Origin: Pontibacter aydingkolensis
GTDB taxonomy: Bacteria; Bacteroidota; Bacteroidia; Cytophagales; Hymenobacteraceae
Assembly: GCF_019443125.1 (NCBI RefSeq)
Contig: NZ_JAHYXK010000013.1
Location: forward strand, 53,663 to 117,662
Direction: 5' to 3'
DNA: 64,000 bases
Both the position numbers and the translations under genes were made by a program. Positions 35,301 to 43,819 of this stretch are shown here, piece by piece; position 1 is the stretch's first letter; each line of letters opens with the position of its first letter. A model generated the notes under the pieces. It did no database searches. It saw only the letters and a program-made list of their open reading frames with translations, and had not been told where the DNA came from.

Positions 35301-37088
35301 AAAGCACAGTATACCACATCCATGAGCAGTGCCCGCTGGGATATGAATAAGCAGCGCGTAAGCCTTAAAGCCGATGAAAGTGGCAACAAGAACTGGTTTT
35401 ACTCGCAGCATCCGCAACAGGAAGGTTTGCAATTTGCAGCTGCCAGCGGCGAGTACGATCTTAAAGCCAATACCATACTTGCTGGCGGCGTGCCATATAT
35501 TACCGTAGGCGATGCGCATGTAGTGCCGGATAGCGGTAATGTAGCAGTTGCCGCCGATGCTACTATCAAGACACTACGCAACGCCAGAATAATTGCCGAT
35601 ACACTGCAGCAATACCATAAATTGTATGCCGGTAACATAGATGTACTGTCCAGGAAAGCATTTAAAGGAACAGCCGTACACGATTATTTTAACGCTGCCT
35701 CCGATTCATTTAAACTGACTTTCTCGAACTATGTATACGGTAACCCGCGTGAGAAAAAGAAACCGATATTTACGTTTGCAGAAGCTAACGTAGATGAGCA
35801 GAGCCAGTTTTACATTTTCCCGAGGATCCTGTACCGCGGTAAAGTGGTAATGCACGCGCCAAAAGAGCATTTAGACTTCGAAGGTGACCTTAAGCTTAAC
35901 TTTACCGGCAACCCAGCAGACTCTGACTGGTTTTCATATAAAAAGGACTCACTGAACCCGGCAAACGTTCGTATCCCAATCACGAAGCCGAAAACCGCCG
36001 ACGGTACGCCGCTCCATACAGGATTGCACATATCCAGGGGCAGTTCTAAGCTCTATAACACATTTGTATCTAAAAAGCAGGATGAGGAAGACCTCGACTT
36101 GTTTACTGTAGATGGGCTTTTGTCTTACAACAAGCAGAAAACAGAGTTTAAGATGGGCAGAGAGGGCCGTGCTTACGAAGGGTCTTATGAAGGAAACATG
36201 CTGCTTTACAACGAGGCTTCCAATACGATCAGGTTTGAAGGTAAAATGAACCTGGTGAAGCCGATGAAGAACTTCAACATTGAGACTTCGGGCAGCGGAG
36301 ATGCCAATGTAGACAGCAGCCGCTACAACCTAGATGCTTTTATGGCTTTTGACCTGTCGGCACATAATAACATTCTGAATGCCATGGCCTCATCGCTGAA
36401 AGAGAATGTTGGCGGAGCAGGAGAAGCACTGGATAAAAGCGATGCAACCTTGTATAAACTAGCTGAGTTTATCGGCGACAAGGCAGCAAGGCAGTATGGT
36501 GCAAGTATGGAGTATGTGCCGCTTCCTAAGCTATCAAAAAAGCTGGAGCGTAGCCTCATTATCAATAAAGCAGACCTGCGTTGGTCTAACGAACTAAAGG
36601 CCTGGTACAGTGTTGGTAAGATAAGCGTGGCCAGCATGCTGAAAGAAGATATTAATGCGCAGCTAAACGGCTACCTGGAAGTAAGGCAGGATATGAATGG
36701 CGAACCAGCTGTTACCTTATACTTGCAGGCCAACCCTTACGCGTGGTACTACATCAGCTTCTTGGAGAATTCACTTACCATCGCCTCTGCCGACGAGAAA
36801 CTTAACAAGCAGGTGCGCTCTAAATCGAAAGGCAGCCGTGGTTCTACTTCCAGCTATGGTGTGTACGAAGGCGGCGAGATAGACAAGAACACATTCCTGG
36901 AGCACTTCCGCAAAAATTACCTGAACGGGGAAGACGGTTTTAAGATAGCAACCGGTCAGCCTATAAACGAACCAGCCAGCACGGTAGGCTTCTCTGAGGA
37001 AGAGGAAGATAACGGCAAGAGTAAGAAAAAGAAGCGCAAGAAAGGCAAAAATGAAGAACAGGAAGAAGGCGGCGAGAACAACAACTAA
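32313..37088 (+). CDS. very large (1591 residue) predicted envelope protein of unknown function
   Basis: I do not recognise the family. Start at ATG 32313 gives the signal peptide MRHKLLPFFFFLSIVAAQAQ. An N-terminal helical part (to about 150) is followed by an acidic Trp/Asp-rich linker (residues about 175-215, DAWGTSWDDEVNENGE) and Lys-rich KKEDKKKAEKNRKES. Next is a very long beta-rich region with repeated pieces: LEDNKLTVRG, FDGQVFASSLAFKGSKFKFN, LTKLDTV, FDMPPFKLDSL, GFDGTFNSGGIFPP. The C-terminus is again Lys-rich (SKKKKRKKGKNEEQEEGGEN). It may be periplasmic, like AsmA- or LPS-transport-type beta-sheet proteins, but this is inference. Translationally close to prmA. Confidence 0.8.
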   Translation: MRHKLLPFFFFLSIVAAQAQSKVSEKPADFVADVKAMLITGKASNAEKLGADLEAVWNSGTLTTKQQKEIIDITQGLYRKRMRVNPHYEQFFTMVTAGVNNQNMRGKQLDDMLEVTAKAVQNEDGKHLETFLHTASLYLKSNRIYQNTYYRLNTSGGSFSFAYEGTSKPTGDDKTEDAWGTSWDDEVNENGELLEDDGWGTVTPTPKKEDKKKAEKNRKESLKRQFIPAQPKVSGPVLKLENVNLTFVTPWDSTGIKKTNGQLMLASNMFVGEGGTFDWQADGTQASAEIRKYNFNTSFAGFKAPDVTVTYPSVLATPVDGAMEWISGKRKTAEYPYPKFATFTNDAKLKTLGDNIAYTGGFSMQGNLLGSRPLDNSLSEIVVSANGERKFRSMARNYTINDSLIMANRASIAIYQQKDSLTHPAMQLRFSKPKQVLTLTKDKGPYARTPFYDTFHKLEITAERLHWDLRSQDIDFSVINSKSLVPVQIESSHYYSNNRYQQLVGVAPFHPLQVFIGYAAKAKSNGFYVSDVARSTKLNEKAIQEAALAMQHAGYLSYDPGSKYIEMKEKAWHYVRSSRNLNDYDHLIIKSLVPSGRNATLNLEDNKLTVRGVEKISFNNDTASVYIVPNKSEVHILKNRDIEFDGQVFASSLAFKGSKFKFNYDEFSIDLTKLDTVALMSRQRRSQGGGVTDQVLTGKGGSITGKLYINKPNNKSGKEYYADYPKFDAPVGAQVAFARPDVAGGAYDSTVYFDMPPFKLDSLASGKNTIGFDGTFNSGGIFPPIKTKLIMMPDETLGFYYQPGAKGLAAFKGKGIAYDTIMMSSSGIQSKGKLTYLTATLQAPVYTYYKNAVVTKVGKTAVIAEGTLGGTQFPVAKVTDYHMNWLPQADTMYIQTQNEPMKVYKEEFAFKGIAKLSPTGLYGAGVVDNPVANVTSAQLHFKQRNLSGNHATMIAKSDVAGRPAIKARDMAFEYDLVKGVVDFESEVKGAASIEFPKAQYTTSMSSARWDMNKQRVSLKADESGNKNWFYSQHPQQEGLQFAAASGEYDLKANTILAGGVPYITVGDAHVVPDSGNVAVAADATIKTLRNARIIADTLQQYHKLYAGNIDVLSRKAFKGTAVHDYFNAASDSFKLTFSNYVYGNPREKKKPIFTFAEANVDEQSQFYIFPRILYRGKVVMHAPKEHLDFEGDLKLNFTGNPADSDWFSYKKDSLNPANVRIPITKPKTADGTPLHTGLHISRGSSKLYNTFVSKKQDEEDLDLFTVDGLLSYNKQKTEFKMGREGRAYEGSYEGNMLLYNEASNTIRFEGKMNLVKPMKNFNIETSGSGDANVDSSRYNLDAFMAFDLSAHNNILNAMASSLKENVGGAGEALDKSDATLYKLAEFIGDKAARQYGASMEYVPLPKLSKKLERSLIINKADLRWSNELKAWYSVGKISVASMLKEDINAQLNGYLEVRQDMNGEPAVTLYLQANPYAWYYISFLENSLTIASADEKLNKQVRSKSKGSRGSTSSYGVYEGGEIDKNTFLEHFRKNYLNGEDGFKIATGQPINEPASTVGFSEEEEDNGKSKKKKRKKGKNEEQEEGGENNN

Positions 37089-37136
37089 TAACCGGGAACT
37101 ATAATTACGGCGTATATAGTTTGTGTGATACTTGAT

Positions 37137-37169
37137 TTTGGCGTTTAAATTAAGTTTTGCCTATATTTG
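37137..37169 (+). promoter_or_regulatory. candidate promoter of plsY
   Basis: TTTG at 37137-37140, 21-base spacer, TATATTTG at 37162-37169, close to the consensus (spacer two bases longer than ideal). Leader of about 85 bases. Confidence 0.55.
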
Positions 37170-37260
37170 GATTTGTTTCTGTTAAACTACCGTATAGGAT
37201 AAAATTGGTAGGGTGTACAGTGACAAGGTACCCTTCCCGGGATAAAAGATTTGATTACAC

Positions 37261-37908
37261 ATGAATTTTCTGTTGATAGCGGCATTAGCCGTAGTTGCAT
37301 ACTTGATCGGTTCTATCTGTACAGCTGTTTGGTTGGGCAAAGCATATTATGGCATTGATATCAGAAAGCATGGCAGCGGGAACTCCGGAGCCACCAATAC
37401 TTTCAGGGTACTAGGCAAAAAGCCGGGCACTGTTGTAATGCTGATCGACATCTTTAAAGGTTGGGCAGCTACATCTTTAGCTGGCTTATTGATTATTTTT
37501 GATGCCATACCTGCTAGTAACCTGGTAATTTTCCAACTGCTGTTTGGTGCTTTAGCTGTAGTAGGGCATATATTCCCGGTTTACGAGCGTTTTAAGGGCG
37601 GTAAAGGCGTTGCTACACTTTTAGGTATGATGCTGGCCATTCAGCCAGAGGTTGCTTTGGTTTGTATGGTGATCTTTGTGGTCGTGCTGTTTACCTCGCG
37701 CTATGTATCGCTGGGGTCTATGATCGCAGCATTGGCTTTCCCGATGCTACTGCTGTTGCATCCACGCTTTCATCCGGATAACCCGATTTTGATCATATTT
37801 GGCTTTGTGCTTTTTGCCGTTGTGGTTTTAACGCACCGCAAAAACATCAACCGTTTGATTGCCGGTGAAGAAAGCAAGGCTAATATTGGCATTGGGCGAA
37901 AAAAATAA
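37261..37908 (+). CDS. plsY: glycerol-3-phosphate acyltransferase PlsY
   Basis: Membrane enzyme that uses acyl phosphate (made by PlsX) to acylate glycerol 3-phosphate, the first step of phospholipid synthesis. Around six hydrophobic segments are visible in 215 residues. Family motifs are HGSGNSGATNTFRVLGKKPG (residues about 38-57) and KGGKGVATLLG (about 116-126). It has a single gene unit with a terminator after it. Confidence 0.96.
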   Translation: MNFLLIAALAVVAYLIGSICTAVWLGKAYYGIDIRKHGSGNSGATNTFRVLGKKPGTVVMLIDIFKGWAATSLAGLLIIFDAIPASNLVIFQLLFGALAVVGHIFPVYERFKGGKGVATLLGMMLAIQPEVALVCMVIFVVVLFTSRYVSLGSMIAALAFPMLLLLHPRFHPDNPILIIFGFVLFAVVVLTHRKNINRLIAGEESKANIGIGRKK

Positions 37909-37932
37909 GTAACCAAGTATAAAATATGCGAA

Positions 37933-37967
37933 GAAGCCATCCTTTACTGCAAGGGTGGCTTTTTTTT
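37933..37967 (+). terminator. terminator after plsY
   Basis: Stem AAGCCATCCTT / AAGGGTGGCTT with one G-T pair, followed by eight T; begins about 25 bases after the stop. Confidence 0.8.
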
Positions 37968-38004
37968 GTAACTTTAAGTCAAAACCAAAACGTAACCACT
38001 AACT

Positions 38005-39369
38005 ATGATAAACCAATATATCAACGAGAACAAAGACCGTTTTATAAACGAGTTGCTGGATATGCTTCGCATACCGTCTGTAAGCGCCGATGCCAAATTT
38101 AAGCAGGATGTAATGCGCACAGCGGAGTTTGTGAAGCAGCGCCTGATAGATGCAGGTGCAGACAATGTAGAACTGGTAGAGACAGCTGGAAACCCTGTGG
38201 TATATGGCGAGAAAATAGTAGATCCAAGTCTGCCAACTGTTATCGTTTACGGCCATTACGATGTGCAGCCAGCTGACCCCTACGAACTTTGGACCTCGCC
38301 ACCATTTGAGCCGGTTATTAAAGACGGAAAGATTTACGCACGCGGTGCCTGCGACGATAAAGGCCAGATGTACATGCATGTGAAAGCTTTTGAGGCGATG
38401 ATGAAAACCGGCACACTGGCTTGTAACGTTAAGTTCATGATCGAAGGGGAAGAGGAAGTTGGCTCTGTAAACCTGGCTACGTTTGTTAAAGAAAATAAAG
38501 ACAGGCTAAAGGGCGATGTGATCCTGATATCGGATACCGGCATGCTGGGCAACGATACTCCTTCTATTACAGCTGGCCTGCGGGGCTTAAGCTATGTAGA
38601 GGTAGAGGTTACCGGCCCTAACCGTGATTTGCACTCTGGTTTATACGGTGGTGCTGTAGCAAACCCGATAAACATACTTTGCCAGATGATCGCCTCGCTG
38701 CACGACGAGAACAACCACATTACTATACCAGGTTTTTACGACAACGTGCAGGAGCTAAGCCAGGAAGAGCGTGCAGAAATGGCCCGTGCCCCTTTTGACC
38801 TGGACAAGTATAAAAAAGCCCTTGACTTAGGTGATGTACACGGCGAAGCTGGCTATGTAACCATGGAGCGTAATTCTATTCGTCCTACGCTGGATGTAAA
38901 CGGCATTTGGGGTGGCTATACTGGTGAAGGCGCTAAAACTGTAATTCCTTCTAAAGCTTTTGCTAAGATCTCGATGCGACTGGTACCTAACCAAACATCG
39001 GAAGAAATCACAGAGAAATTCAAGAAGCACTTTGAAAGTATAGCTCCGGCAAGCGTAAAAGTAGAGGTAAAACCACACCACGGCGGCGAACCTGTTGTTA
39101 CACCAACTGATTCTATTGCTTACCAGGCAGCTGCTAAAGCCTACGAAGATACATTTGGTGTTAAGCCAATTCCTGTGCGTAGTGGCGGCTCTATTCCGAT
39201 TGTGGCCATGTTTAAATCTGAGCTTGGCCTTGATTCTGTGCTGATGGGCTTTGGACTTGATTCGGATGCTATACACTCACCGAATGAGCACTTTGGCATC
39301 TTTAACTATATGAAAGGCATCGAAACTATACCGATGTTCTATAAGCATTTTGCAGAGATGAAGAAGTAA
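38005..39369 (+). CDS. M20 family dipeptidase
   Basis: Zinc-dependent cytosolic peptidase (M20/M25/M40), 454 residues. Metal ligands are visible in VIVYGHYDVQPADP (about 74-87, His and Asp), GACDDKGQMYMH (about 114-125, Asp), and EGEEEVGS (about 148-155, catalytic Glu pair); a His ligand is in GFGLDSDAIHSPNEH near the C-terminus. The tandem Glu and the YELWTSPPFEP sequence are typical of the bacterial dipeptidase/CNDP-like group. Exact peptide substrate not predictable. Converges on a beta-barrel gene. Confidence 0.93.
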   Translation: MINQYINENKDRFINELLDMLRIPSVSADAKFKQDVMRTAEFVKQRLIDAGADNVELVETAGNPVVYGEKIVDPSLPTVIVYGHYDVQPADPYELWTSPPFEPVIKDGKIYARGACDDKGQMYMHVKAFEAMMKTGTLACNVKFMIEGEEEVGSVNLATFVKENKDRLKGDVILISDTGMLGNDTPSITAGLRGLSYVEVEVTGPNRDLHSGLYGGAVANPINILCQMIASLHDENNHITIPGFYDNVQELSQEERAEMARAPFDLDKYKKALDLGDVHGEAGYVTMERNSIRPTLDVNGIWGGYTGEGAKTVIPSKAFAKISMRLVPNQTSEEITEKFKKHFESIAPASVKVEVKPHHGGEPVVTPTDSIAYQAAAKAYEDTFGVKPIPVRSGGSIPIVAMFKSELGLDSVLMGFGLDSDAIHSPNEHFGIFNYMKGIETIPMFYKHFAEMKK

Positions 39370-39392
39370 GAAGTATAAATGTATAAAAAAGT

Positions 39393-39424
39393 AGAAGGCC
39401 CGGTGATTCACGCCGGTTCTTCTG
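39393..39424. terminator. possible bidirectional terminator
   Basis: Imperfect hairpin (AGAAGGCCCGGTG with CGCCGGTTCTTCT) between the convergent dipeptidase and beta-barrel genes, with an A-tract at the left side. Mismatches make it weaker than the others. Confidence 0.4.
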
Positions 39425-39436
39425 CTTTATATGAGA

Positions 39437-40081
39437 TTACGGAAGCCGTGGTGCCAGCAAATAACCGACACTAAGCTTAAACCCAAAGTTCTTCTGATCC
39501 AGCTCTTTAGAAAAAGACTTAAAACCGCCGAAGTTGTGCACACTCATAAATAAGCCGCTATCAAGCTGTATCCCGACTCCAACGGTATAACCGTAATCCC
39601 ATCTTTCAAAGTCATTTAAACTTAAGGGGTAGTCAGCTAGTATGGTAGGTTCAGGTTCGTTGGCCTCTGCAAGATCTATGATGTTTACTTTGGTGGTTTC
39701 TGCTAAAAGATAGCCTACATAAGGACCACCCTGGGCAAATAAGCCGCCTTTCTGTATTTTCAGCATCAAGGGTAAAGTAATATAGTGCAGGCGGTGATCA
39801 TCTATAAGTGCTTCTGTAGGGTTTATGGGGTAGCCGTCGTAAGTAAAACCTTTCTGGTCGTAGAGTAACTCTGCCTGTACCGCCAGCCTCGACACAAACT
39901 CATAGCTGCCAATTAAACCGCCATGAAATCCTGCCAGCGAATTGATAACATCTGATGAACCGTCGTCACCATAGGCTCGGGTAAAGCCAGCTCCAGCTTT
40001 AGCGCCAAACCGGATAAATTGAGCCTGGACTAATTGCGCAGTTAAAAGTATAAATAACAGAAGTAGAGATGTCTTTTTCAT
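39437..40081 (-). CDS. outer membrane beta-barrel protein, paralogue 1 of the tandem set
   Basis: Signal peptide MKKTSLLLLFILLTAQLVQA, then FIRFGAKAGAGFTRAYGD and alternating strands including LQPELLYD-type sequence (VQAELLYDQKGFTYDG), HYITLPLMLKIQKG and FAQGGPYVGYLLAE. It ends FGFKLSVGYLLAPRLP. The order of motifs matches the two genes upstream (G.KAG.GF ... LLY..KGF ... LP..LKI..G..F..GP), so it is a diverged member of the same family. 214 residues. Function unknown; typical of PorT-like/OMP_b-brl_2 barrels. Confidence 0.85.
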   Translation of the reverse strand: MKKTSLLLLFILLTAQLVQAQFIRFGAKAGAGFTRAYGDDGSSDVINSLAGFHGGLIGSYEFVSRLAVQAELLYDQKGFTYDGYPINPTEALIDDHRLHYITLPLMLKIQKGGLFAQGGPYVGYLLAETTKVNIIDLAEANEPEPTILADYPLSLNDFERWDYGYTVGVGIQLDSGLFMSVHNFGGFKSFSKELDQKNFGFKLSVGYLLAPRLP

Positions 40082-40158
40082 AGTATACAGTTAAATGGAC
40101 GGGCTATTATGTTTTACTAACGCAAGTATAAATTTGTTGGCTGGGTCTGGTGCCAAAT

Positions 40159-40194
40159 AAAAAAGCCAGCCCTACATCGGTAAGGCTGGCTTTT
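40159..40194 (-). terminator. terminator after barrel paralogue 2
   Basis: Stem AAAAGCCAGCC / GGCTGGCTTTT with A and T tracts on both sides; 21 bases after the stop at 40215 on the minus strand. Confidence 0.85.
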
Positions 40195-40214
40195 AAAGTA
40201 TAGATTATACTTAA

Positions 40215-40883
40215 TTACTTAGCAGAAGGAATTGTAAATCCTAATGTAACCATAATAGTTGAGTGGCGTGCGTTGGCAAGGTCGCCGTCAAAGTAATCGT
40301 TTGGTGCGTCTTTGGCAAAGTCTGTAAAGCTGCCATTGTAACGAACGCCAAAGCTGATACCATTTTTGGCTGCCAAACCAATACCTGCAGCATAACCAAG
40401 CTCCAGATCAGTTAATCCTTCTTTACTTTTCTCATCGCGGGTGCTTGTAATTAGCGTGCCGTTAGAATCATAGGTCTTGGTTTCGTTGTTTACGCTTAAT
40501 AGATAACTCGCCTGTGGGCCAGCCTCAAAGTATAACGGGCCAGCTTTGATCTTTGCTAATATTGGCAGATCCAGGTAGTTATAATTTACTTTGCCTTCGC
40601 GTCTTCTTTGCTGTAGTGTAAGGGTAGTATAAACCTCATCGCTGTTCTTAAATCCTTTGTTAGAGTATAGCAATTCTGGCTGAATGGAGAAGAAATCTCC
40701 CGCGATGCCAAAGTTAAGCGTGGCACCGGCATGAAACCCTACTTTGTTCTCAAATCTATCCTCATCGCGTAAATCGCCGGATAAGTTAGAAATATTGGCA
40801 CCACCGCGGATACCAAATGACTGCGCCTGGGCAAATGATATGCTCGCAAGTGCAAAAACGAATACAAATAATAACTTCTTCAT
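40215..40883 (-). CDS. outer membrane beta-barrel protein, paralogue 2
   Basis: 222 residues with signal peptide MKKLLFVFVFALASISFAQA, a start two codons inside the longest frame (another ATG at 40889). The body reads FGIRGGANISNLSGDLRD, FSIQPELLYSNKGFKN, YLDLPILAKIKAGPLYFEAG (about 105-125) and GYAAGIGLAAKNGISFGVRY. It is clearly paralogous to the gene at 41316, sharing AGPLYFE-GPQAS and GYAAGIGLA. Own terminator downstream and a long hairpin in the upstream gap. Barrel function unknown. Confidence 0.87.
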   Translation of the reverse strand: MKKLLFVFVFALASISFAQAQSFGIRGGANISNLSGDLRDEDRFENKVGFHAGATLNFGIAGDFFSIQPELLYSNKGFKNSDEVYTTLTLQQRRREGKVNYNYLDLPILAKIKAGPLYFEAGPQASYLLSVNNETKTYDSNGTLITSTRDEKSKEGLTDLELGYAAGIGLAAKNGISFGVRYNGSFTDFAKDAPNDYFDGDLANARHSTIMVTLGFTIPSAK

Positions 40884-40977
40884 AATCATAAAAATGTTTG
40901 ATACGCTCTTTTAAACGAGCAGTATACGGTTAACTGGATACTTTTAGATTTAAATTTTAGTACAAATTTTAAACTAT

Positions 40978-41029
40978 GGTTGCAAACGCCTGAATTTTAG
41001 AGACTAAAGTTTTAAAGGCGTTTGCAACC
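40978..41029. other. strong hairpin between barrel paralogues 2 and 3
   Basis: Perfect 14-base arms GGTTGCAAACGCCT / AGGCGTTTGCAACC (40978-40991 and 41016-41029) around a 24-base loop that itself holds TTTAG / CTAAA. No T-run on the minus strand. It is about 95 bases upstream of paralogue 2, and separate from the terminator of paralogue 3. The remaining part of the 426-base gap (40890-41315) holds nothing else recognisable. Confidence 0.6.
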
Positions 41030-41251
41030 CTTGCATGCACTTTAGCACTTAGCAACAAGCAGGCCAAAAGTATAGAATTAGCCTATATATACTGCTAAAA
41101 TATTTTTGATAACTATATAACAGTTTGGGTAGATGCATGTTAGGGTGTCTTGAATGTTTGAGATGTATAAGCCTTGCCTGTAAAATGCATGAGTGAACTG
41201 AAAGCAGTTTGCTGCTTTAGTAAATTATGTTTCTGAACATACTAAACAGAA

Positions 41252-41276
41252 AAGCCCCGCATTGGCAGGGCTCTTC
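41252..41276 (-). terminator. terminator after barrel paralogue 3
   Basis: On the minus strand AGCCCTGC pairs with GCGGGGCT (one G-T pair) around a 4-base loop, then TTTTC; 40 bases after the stop. Confidence 0.65.
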
Positions 41277-41315
41277 ATTCCATAGTTTATATTTTATACT
41301 AAAGACAATACACTA

Positions 41316-41903
41316 TTATCTGCTGCCGCCAAACATGTATGCCAGCGTTAACATAAATACGTTGTTCCTTGCATCTGAAACGCTATCGTCGTCATATAGT
41401 TTTGAAATATCTCCATTATATCTTACACCAACACTTACACCAAGTGGAGTGGCCAGGCCAATACCGGCAGCATAACCAAAACTGGTTCTCTTGAACATGT
41501 CCAGGTCGTCAACAACATTGTTTCCGCCTACCTCAATGTCGCCGCCTACACGGAATGATGCCTGAGGGCCTCCTTCAAAATATAGCGGTCCTGCATTTAC
41601 GCGTGCCAGCACAGGTACATCCAAATAACTGATCTTCCACTTCGTGTTATCGTCTTTAGATTCTGCTCCTTTGGTAGAGAACAATAACTCTGGTTGTATT
41701 GCAAAAAAGTTATCGCTTGTTAGGTAAAACTGCGAAGTTATACCGGCATGAAAGCCAAACATTCTATCTAAGTTATCGGCGTTATCGCCAGAGAATCCTG
41801 AGTAATTGGCACCTGCTCTGATACCCAATGCAGGGGCTTGCATTTGTGCCTGTGCCGTAATTGTTGTTAAGGCAAGCAGAAATAATATTAGGGTCTTTTT
41901 CAT
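41316..41903 (-). CDS. outer membrane beta-barrel protein, paralogue 3
   Basis: 195 residues with signal peptide MKKTLILFLLALTTITAQAQ. Contains LGIRAGANYSGFSGDNAD, FFAIQPELLFSTKGAE, YLDVPVLARVNAGPLYFEGG and FGYAAGIGLATPLGVSVGVR. It ends LTLAYMFGGSR. The shared blocks with the 40215 gene (IR.GAN.S..SGD, QPELL, YLD.P.LA, AGPLYFE.GPQAS) show recent common descent. First gene of the tandem barrel set on the minus strand. Confidence 0.87.
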   Translation of the reverse strand: MKKTLILFLLALTTITAQAQMQAPALGIRAGANYSGFSGDNADNLDRMFGFHAGITSQFYLTSDNFFAIQPELLFSTKGAESKDDNTKWKISYLDVPVLARVNAGPLYFEGGPQASFRVGGDIEVGGNNVVDDLDMFKRTSFGYAAGIGLATPLGVSVGVRYNGDISKLYDDDSVSDARNNVFMLTLAYMFGGSR

Positions 41904-42071
41904 AATTTAAAATTGCGTTAGTAAAAATTATACTTTGCATTTGGGTTAAATATTTTCTAAATGCTTGCCTCTATTACGCACAGTTCTGTAAAAAGTATAA
42001 AACAGCGAGATATTTATGAGGAGGTAAACTTGCACCAGGGATAAAGGGCAATCAAAAGTTAGTATAAAAAA

Positions 42072-42092
42072 AGGCGGCACAAATTGCCGCCT
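42072..42092 (-). terminator. terminator after yifB
   Basis: Stem AGGCGGCA / TGCCGCCT with a 5-base loop; on the minus strand it runs into a T-tract, 47 bases after the stop. Confidence 0.75.
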
Positions 42093-42138
42093 AATATGGA
42101 TAAATAGTTATTTAACAGTATGGTAACATTGGATTAGT

Positions 42139-43677
42139 TTAACCCGCCCAACCTTCTCTATCTAAACTTCTATATTGTATCGCTTCTGCTAAATGTTCAA
42201 TTTTAATATCCTGGCTGTCAGCCAAATCTGCAATGGTACGGCTTACTTTTAAGATGCGGTCATAGGCTCTGGCTGAAAGCCCTAATCTTTCCATGGCTGT
42301 TTTTAATAGTGTGCGTCCGGCATCGTTTATCTGGCATATTTCTTTTACCATTTGCGAAGGCATCATGGCATTGGAGTGTATCTGCGGCACTTCTTTAAAA
42401 CGATCAATTTGTTTGTCGCGGGCCTGCATTACACGTTCCCGTACTGTGGCGCTTTCTTCTGCTTTTCTGGTAGCTGTCATCTCATCAAAGGTAACAGGCG
42501 TTACTTCTACGTGCAGGTCTATACGGTCCAGCAGGGGGCCACTTACTTTGTTCAGGTAGCGCTGTACTACACCGGGGCCGCACACACATTCTTTCTCGGG
42601 ATGGTTGTAATAGCCGCACGGACAAGGATTCATACTTGCTATCAGCATAAAATTTGCCGGAAACTCGAGGCTTGTTTTTGCCCTTGAGATGGTCACTCGG
42701 CGCTCTTCCAAAGGCTGTCGCATTACCTCCAGCACGGTGCGCTTAAATTCAGGCAACTCATCCAGGAAAAGAACGCCATTGTGTGCCAGCGATATCTCTC
42801 CGGGTTGCGGAATACCACCTCCTCCTACTAGTGCAACATCTGAAATTGTATGATGCGGTGAGCGGTAAGGACGTGTGGTTAATAAAGAGGCTGCTTCACC
42901 TAACTTGCCTGCCACAGAATGTATTTTGGTTGTTTCCAGGGCTTCGTGCATAGAAAGTGGAGGAAGAACAGAAGGCAGGCGTTTGGCCAGCATGGTTTTA
43001 CCAGCACCCGGAGGTCCGATCATGATCACGTTATGTCCGCCGGCTGCAGCAATCTCCAAAGCTCGCTTTATGTTTTCCTGGCCCTGCACATCGGCAAAAT
43101 CGGCTGCGTATTGGTCCACAGTATTCTGGAAAACTTCGCGGGTATCGATAACCAGCGGCTGTATGTCACGGTGGCCGTCCAGAAACTCAATGGCCTCCAG
43201 AATGTTGCCCACGCCTATTACTTCCAGGTTGTTTACAATGGCAGCTTCCTGAGCGTTTTGTACCGGAAGTATGATGCCTTTAAAGCCTTCTTTGCGGGCC
43301 TGTATAGCAATGGGCAGTACACCTTTGATTGGCCGGAGCGAACCATCCAGCGACAGTTCTCCCATTATCATGTACTGCGAAACTTTATCCTGGTTTATCT
43401 GGCCTGATGCTGCCAATAACCCCATAGCTATGGGCAGGTCGTAAGCAGAGCCTTCTTTCCGGATATCAGCAGGGGCCATGTTGATCACTACTTTTTGGCG
43501 CGGCCTTTTGTAGCCACACTGCTTTAATGCCGACTCGATACGCAGTTCGCCTTCTTTAACGGCATTGTCTGGTAGCCCTACCAACACATATTTAGTACCT
43601 GCACTTACATTAACTTCTATGGTAATGGTATAGGCATTAACACCTTGAACGGCGCTGCCGTACGTCTTGATCAACAT
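42139..43677 (-). CDS. YifB/ComM family Mg-chelatase-like AAA ATPase
   Basis: AAA+ ATPase of the ComM/YifB family; in some bacteria ComM is a branch-migration helicase acting during transformation. Start at ATG 43677 (MLIKTYGSAVQGVNAYTITI), the conserved opening; the longer frame adds 16 poor residues. N-terminal Lon-protease-like ChlI domain (to about 180), Walker A GPPGAGKTMLAKRLPSVLPP (about 220), Walker B VLFLDELPEF (about 300), and MNPCPCGYYNHPEKECVCGP, a Cys-rich loop usual for the family. C-terminal Mg-chelatase domain. 512 residues, normal. Function in this organism is inferred by family. Confidence 0.93.
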   Translation of the reverse strand: MLIKTYGSAVQGVNAYTITIEVNVSAGTKYVLVGLPDNAVKEGELRIESALKQCGYKRPRQKVVINMAPADIRKEGSAYDLPIAMGLLAASGQINQDKVSQYMIMGELSLDGSLRPIKGVLPIAIQARKEGFKGIILPVQNAQEAAIVNNLEVIGVGNILEAIEFLDGHRDIQPLVIDTREVFQNTVDQYAADFADVQGQENIKRALEIAAAGGHNVIMIGPPGAGKTMLAKRLPSVLPPLSMHEALETTKIHSVAGKLGEAASLLTTRPYRSPHHTISDVALVGGGGIPQPGEISLAHNGVLFLDELPEFKRTVLEVMRQPLEERRVTISRAKTSLEFPANFMLIASMNPCPCGYYNHPEKECVCGPGVVQRYLNKVSGPLLDRIDLHVEVTPVTFDEMTATRKAEESATVRERVMQARDKQIDRFKEVPQIHSNAMMPSQMVKEICQINDAGRTLLKTAMERLGLSARAYDRILKVSRTIADLADSQDIKIEHLAEAIQYRSLDREGWAG

Positions 43678-43819
43678 GCTTTCTATGATTGTATTATTTT
43701 GATGCGGAACACCCGAGCAAGGCATTTAATTCCGTGCTATACTTTAAAAGTATAAATTAACTAAACCACTACAGTCCAGCCTGTCATCTCAAAGGCATTT
43801 TGGTAGGATGGAGGTTTAG

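Noticed and set aside
40978..41029. Reading the long hairpin as a terminator for paralogue 3
   Set aside because: There is no T-run and a closer, better-placed terminator lies at 41252-41276.
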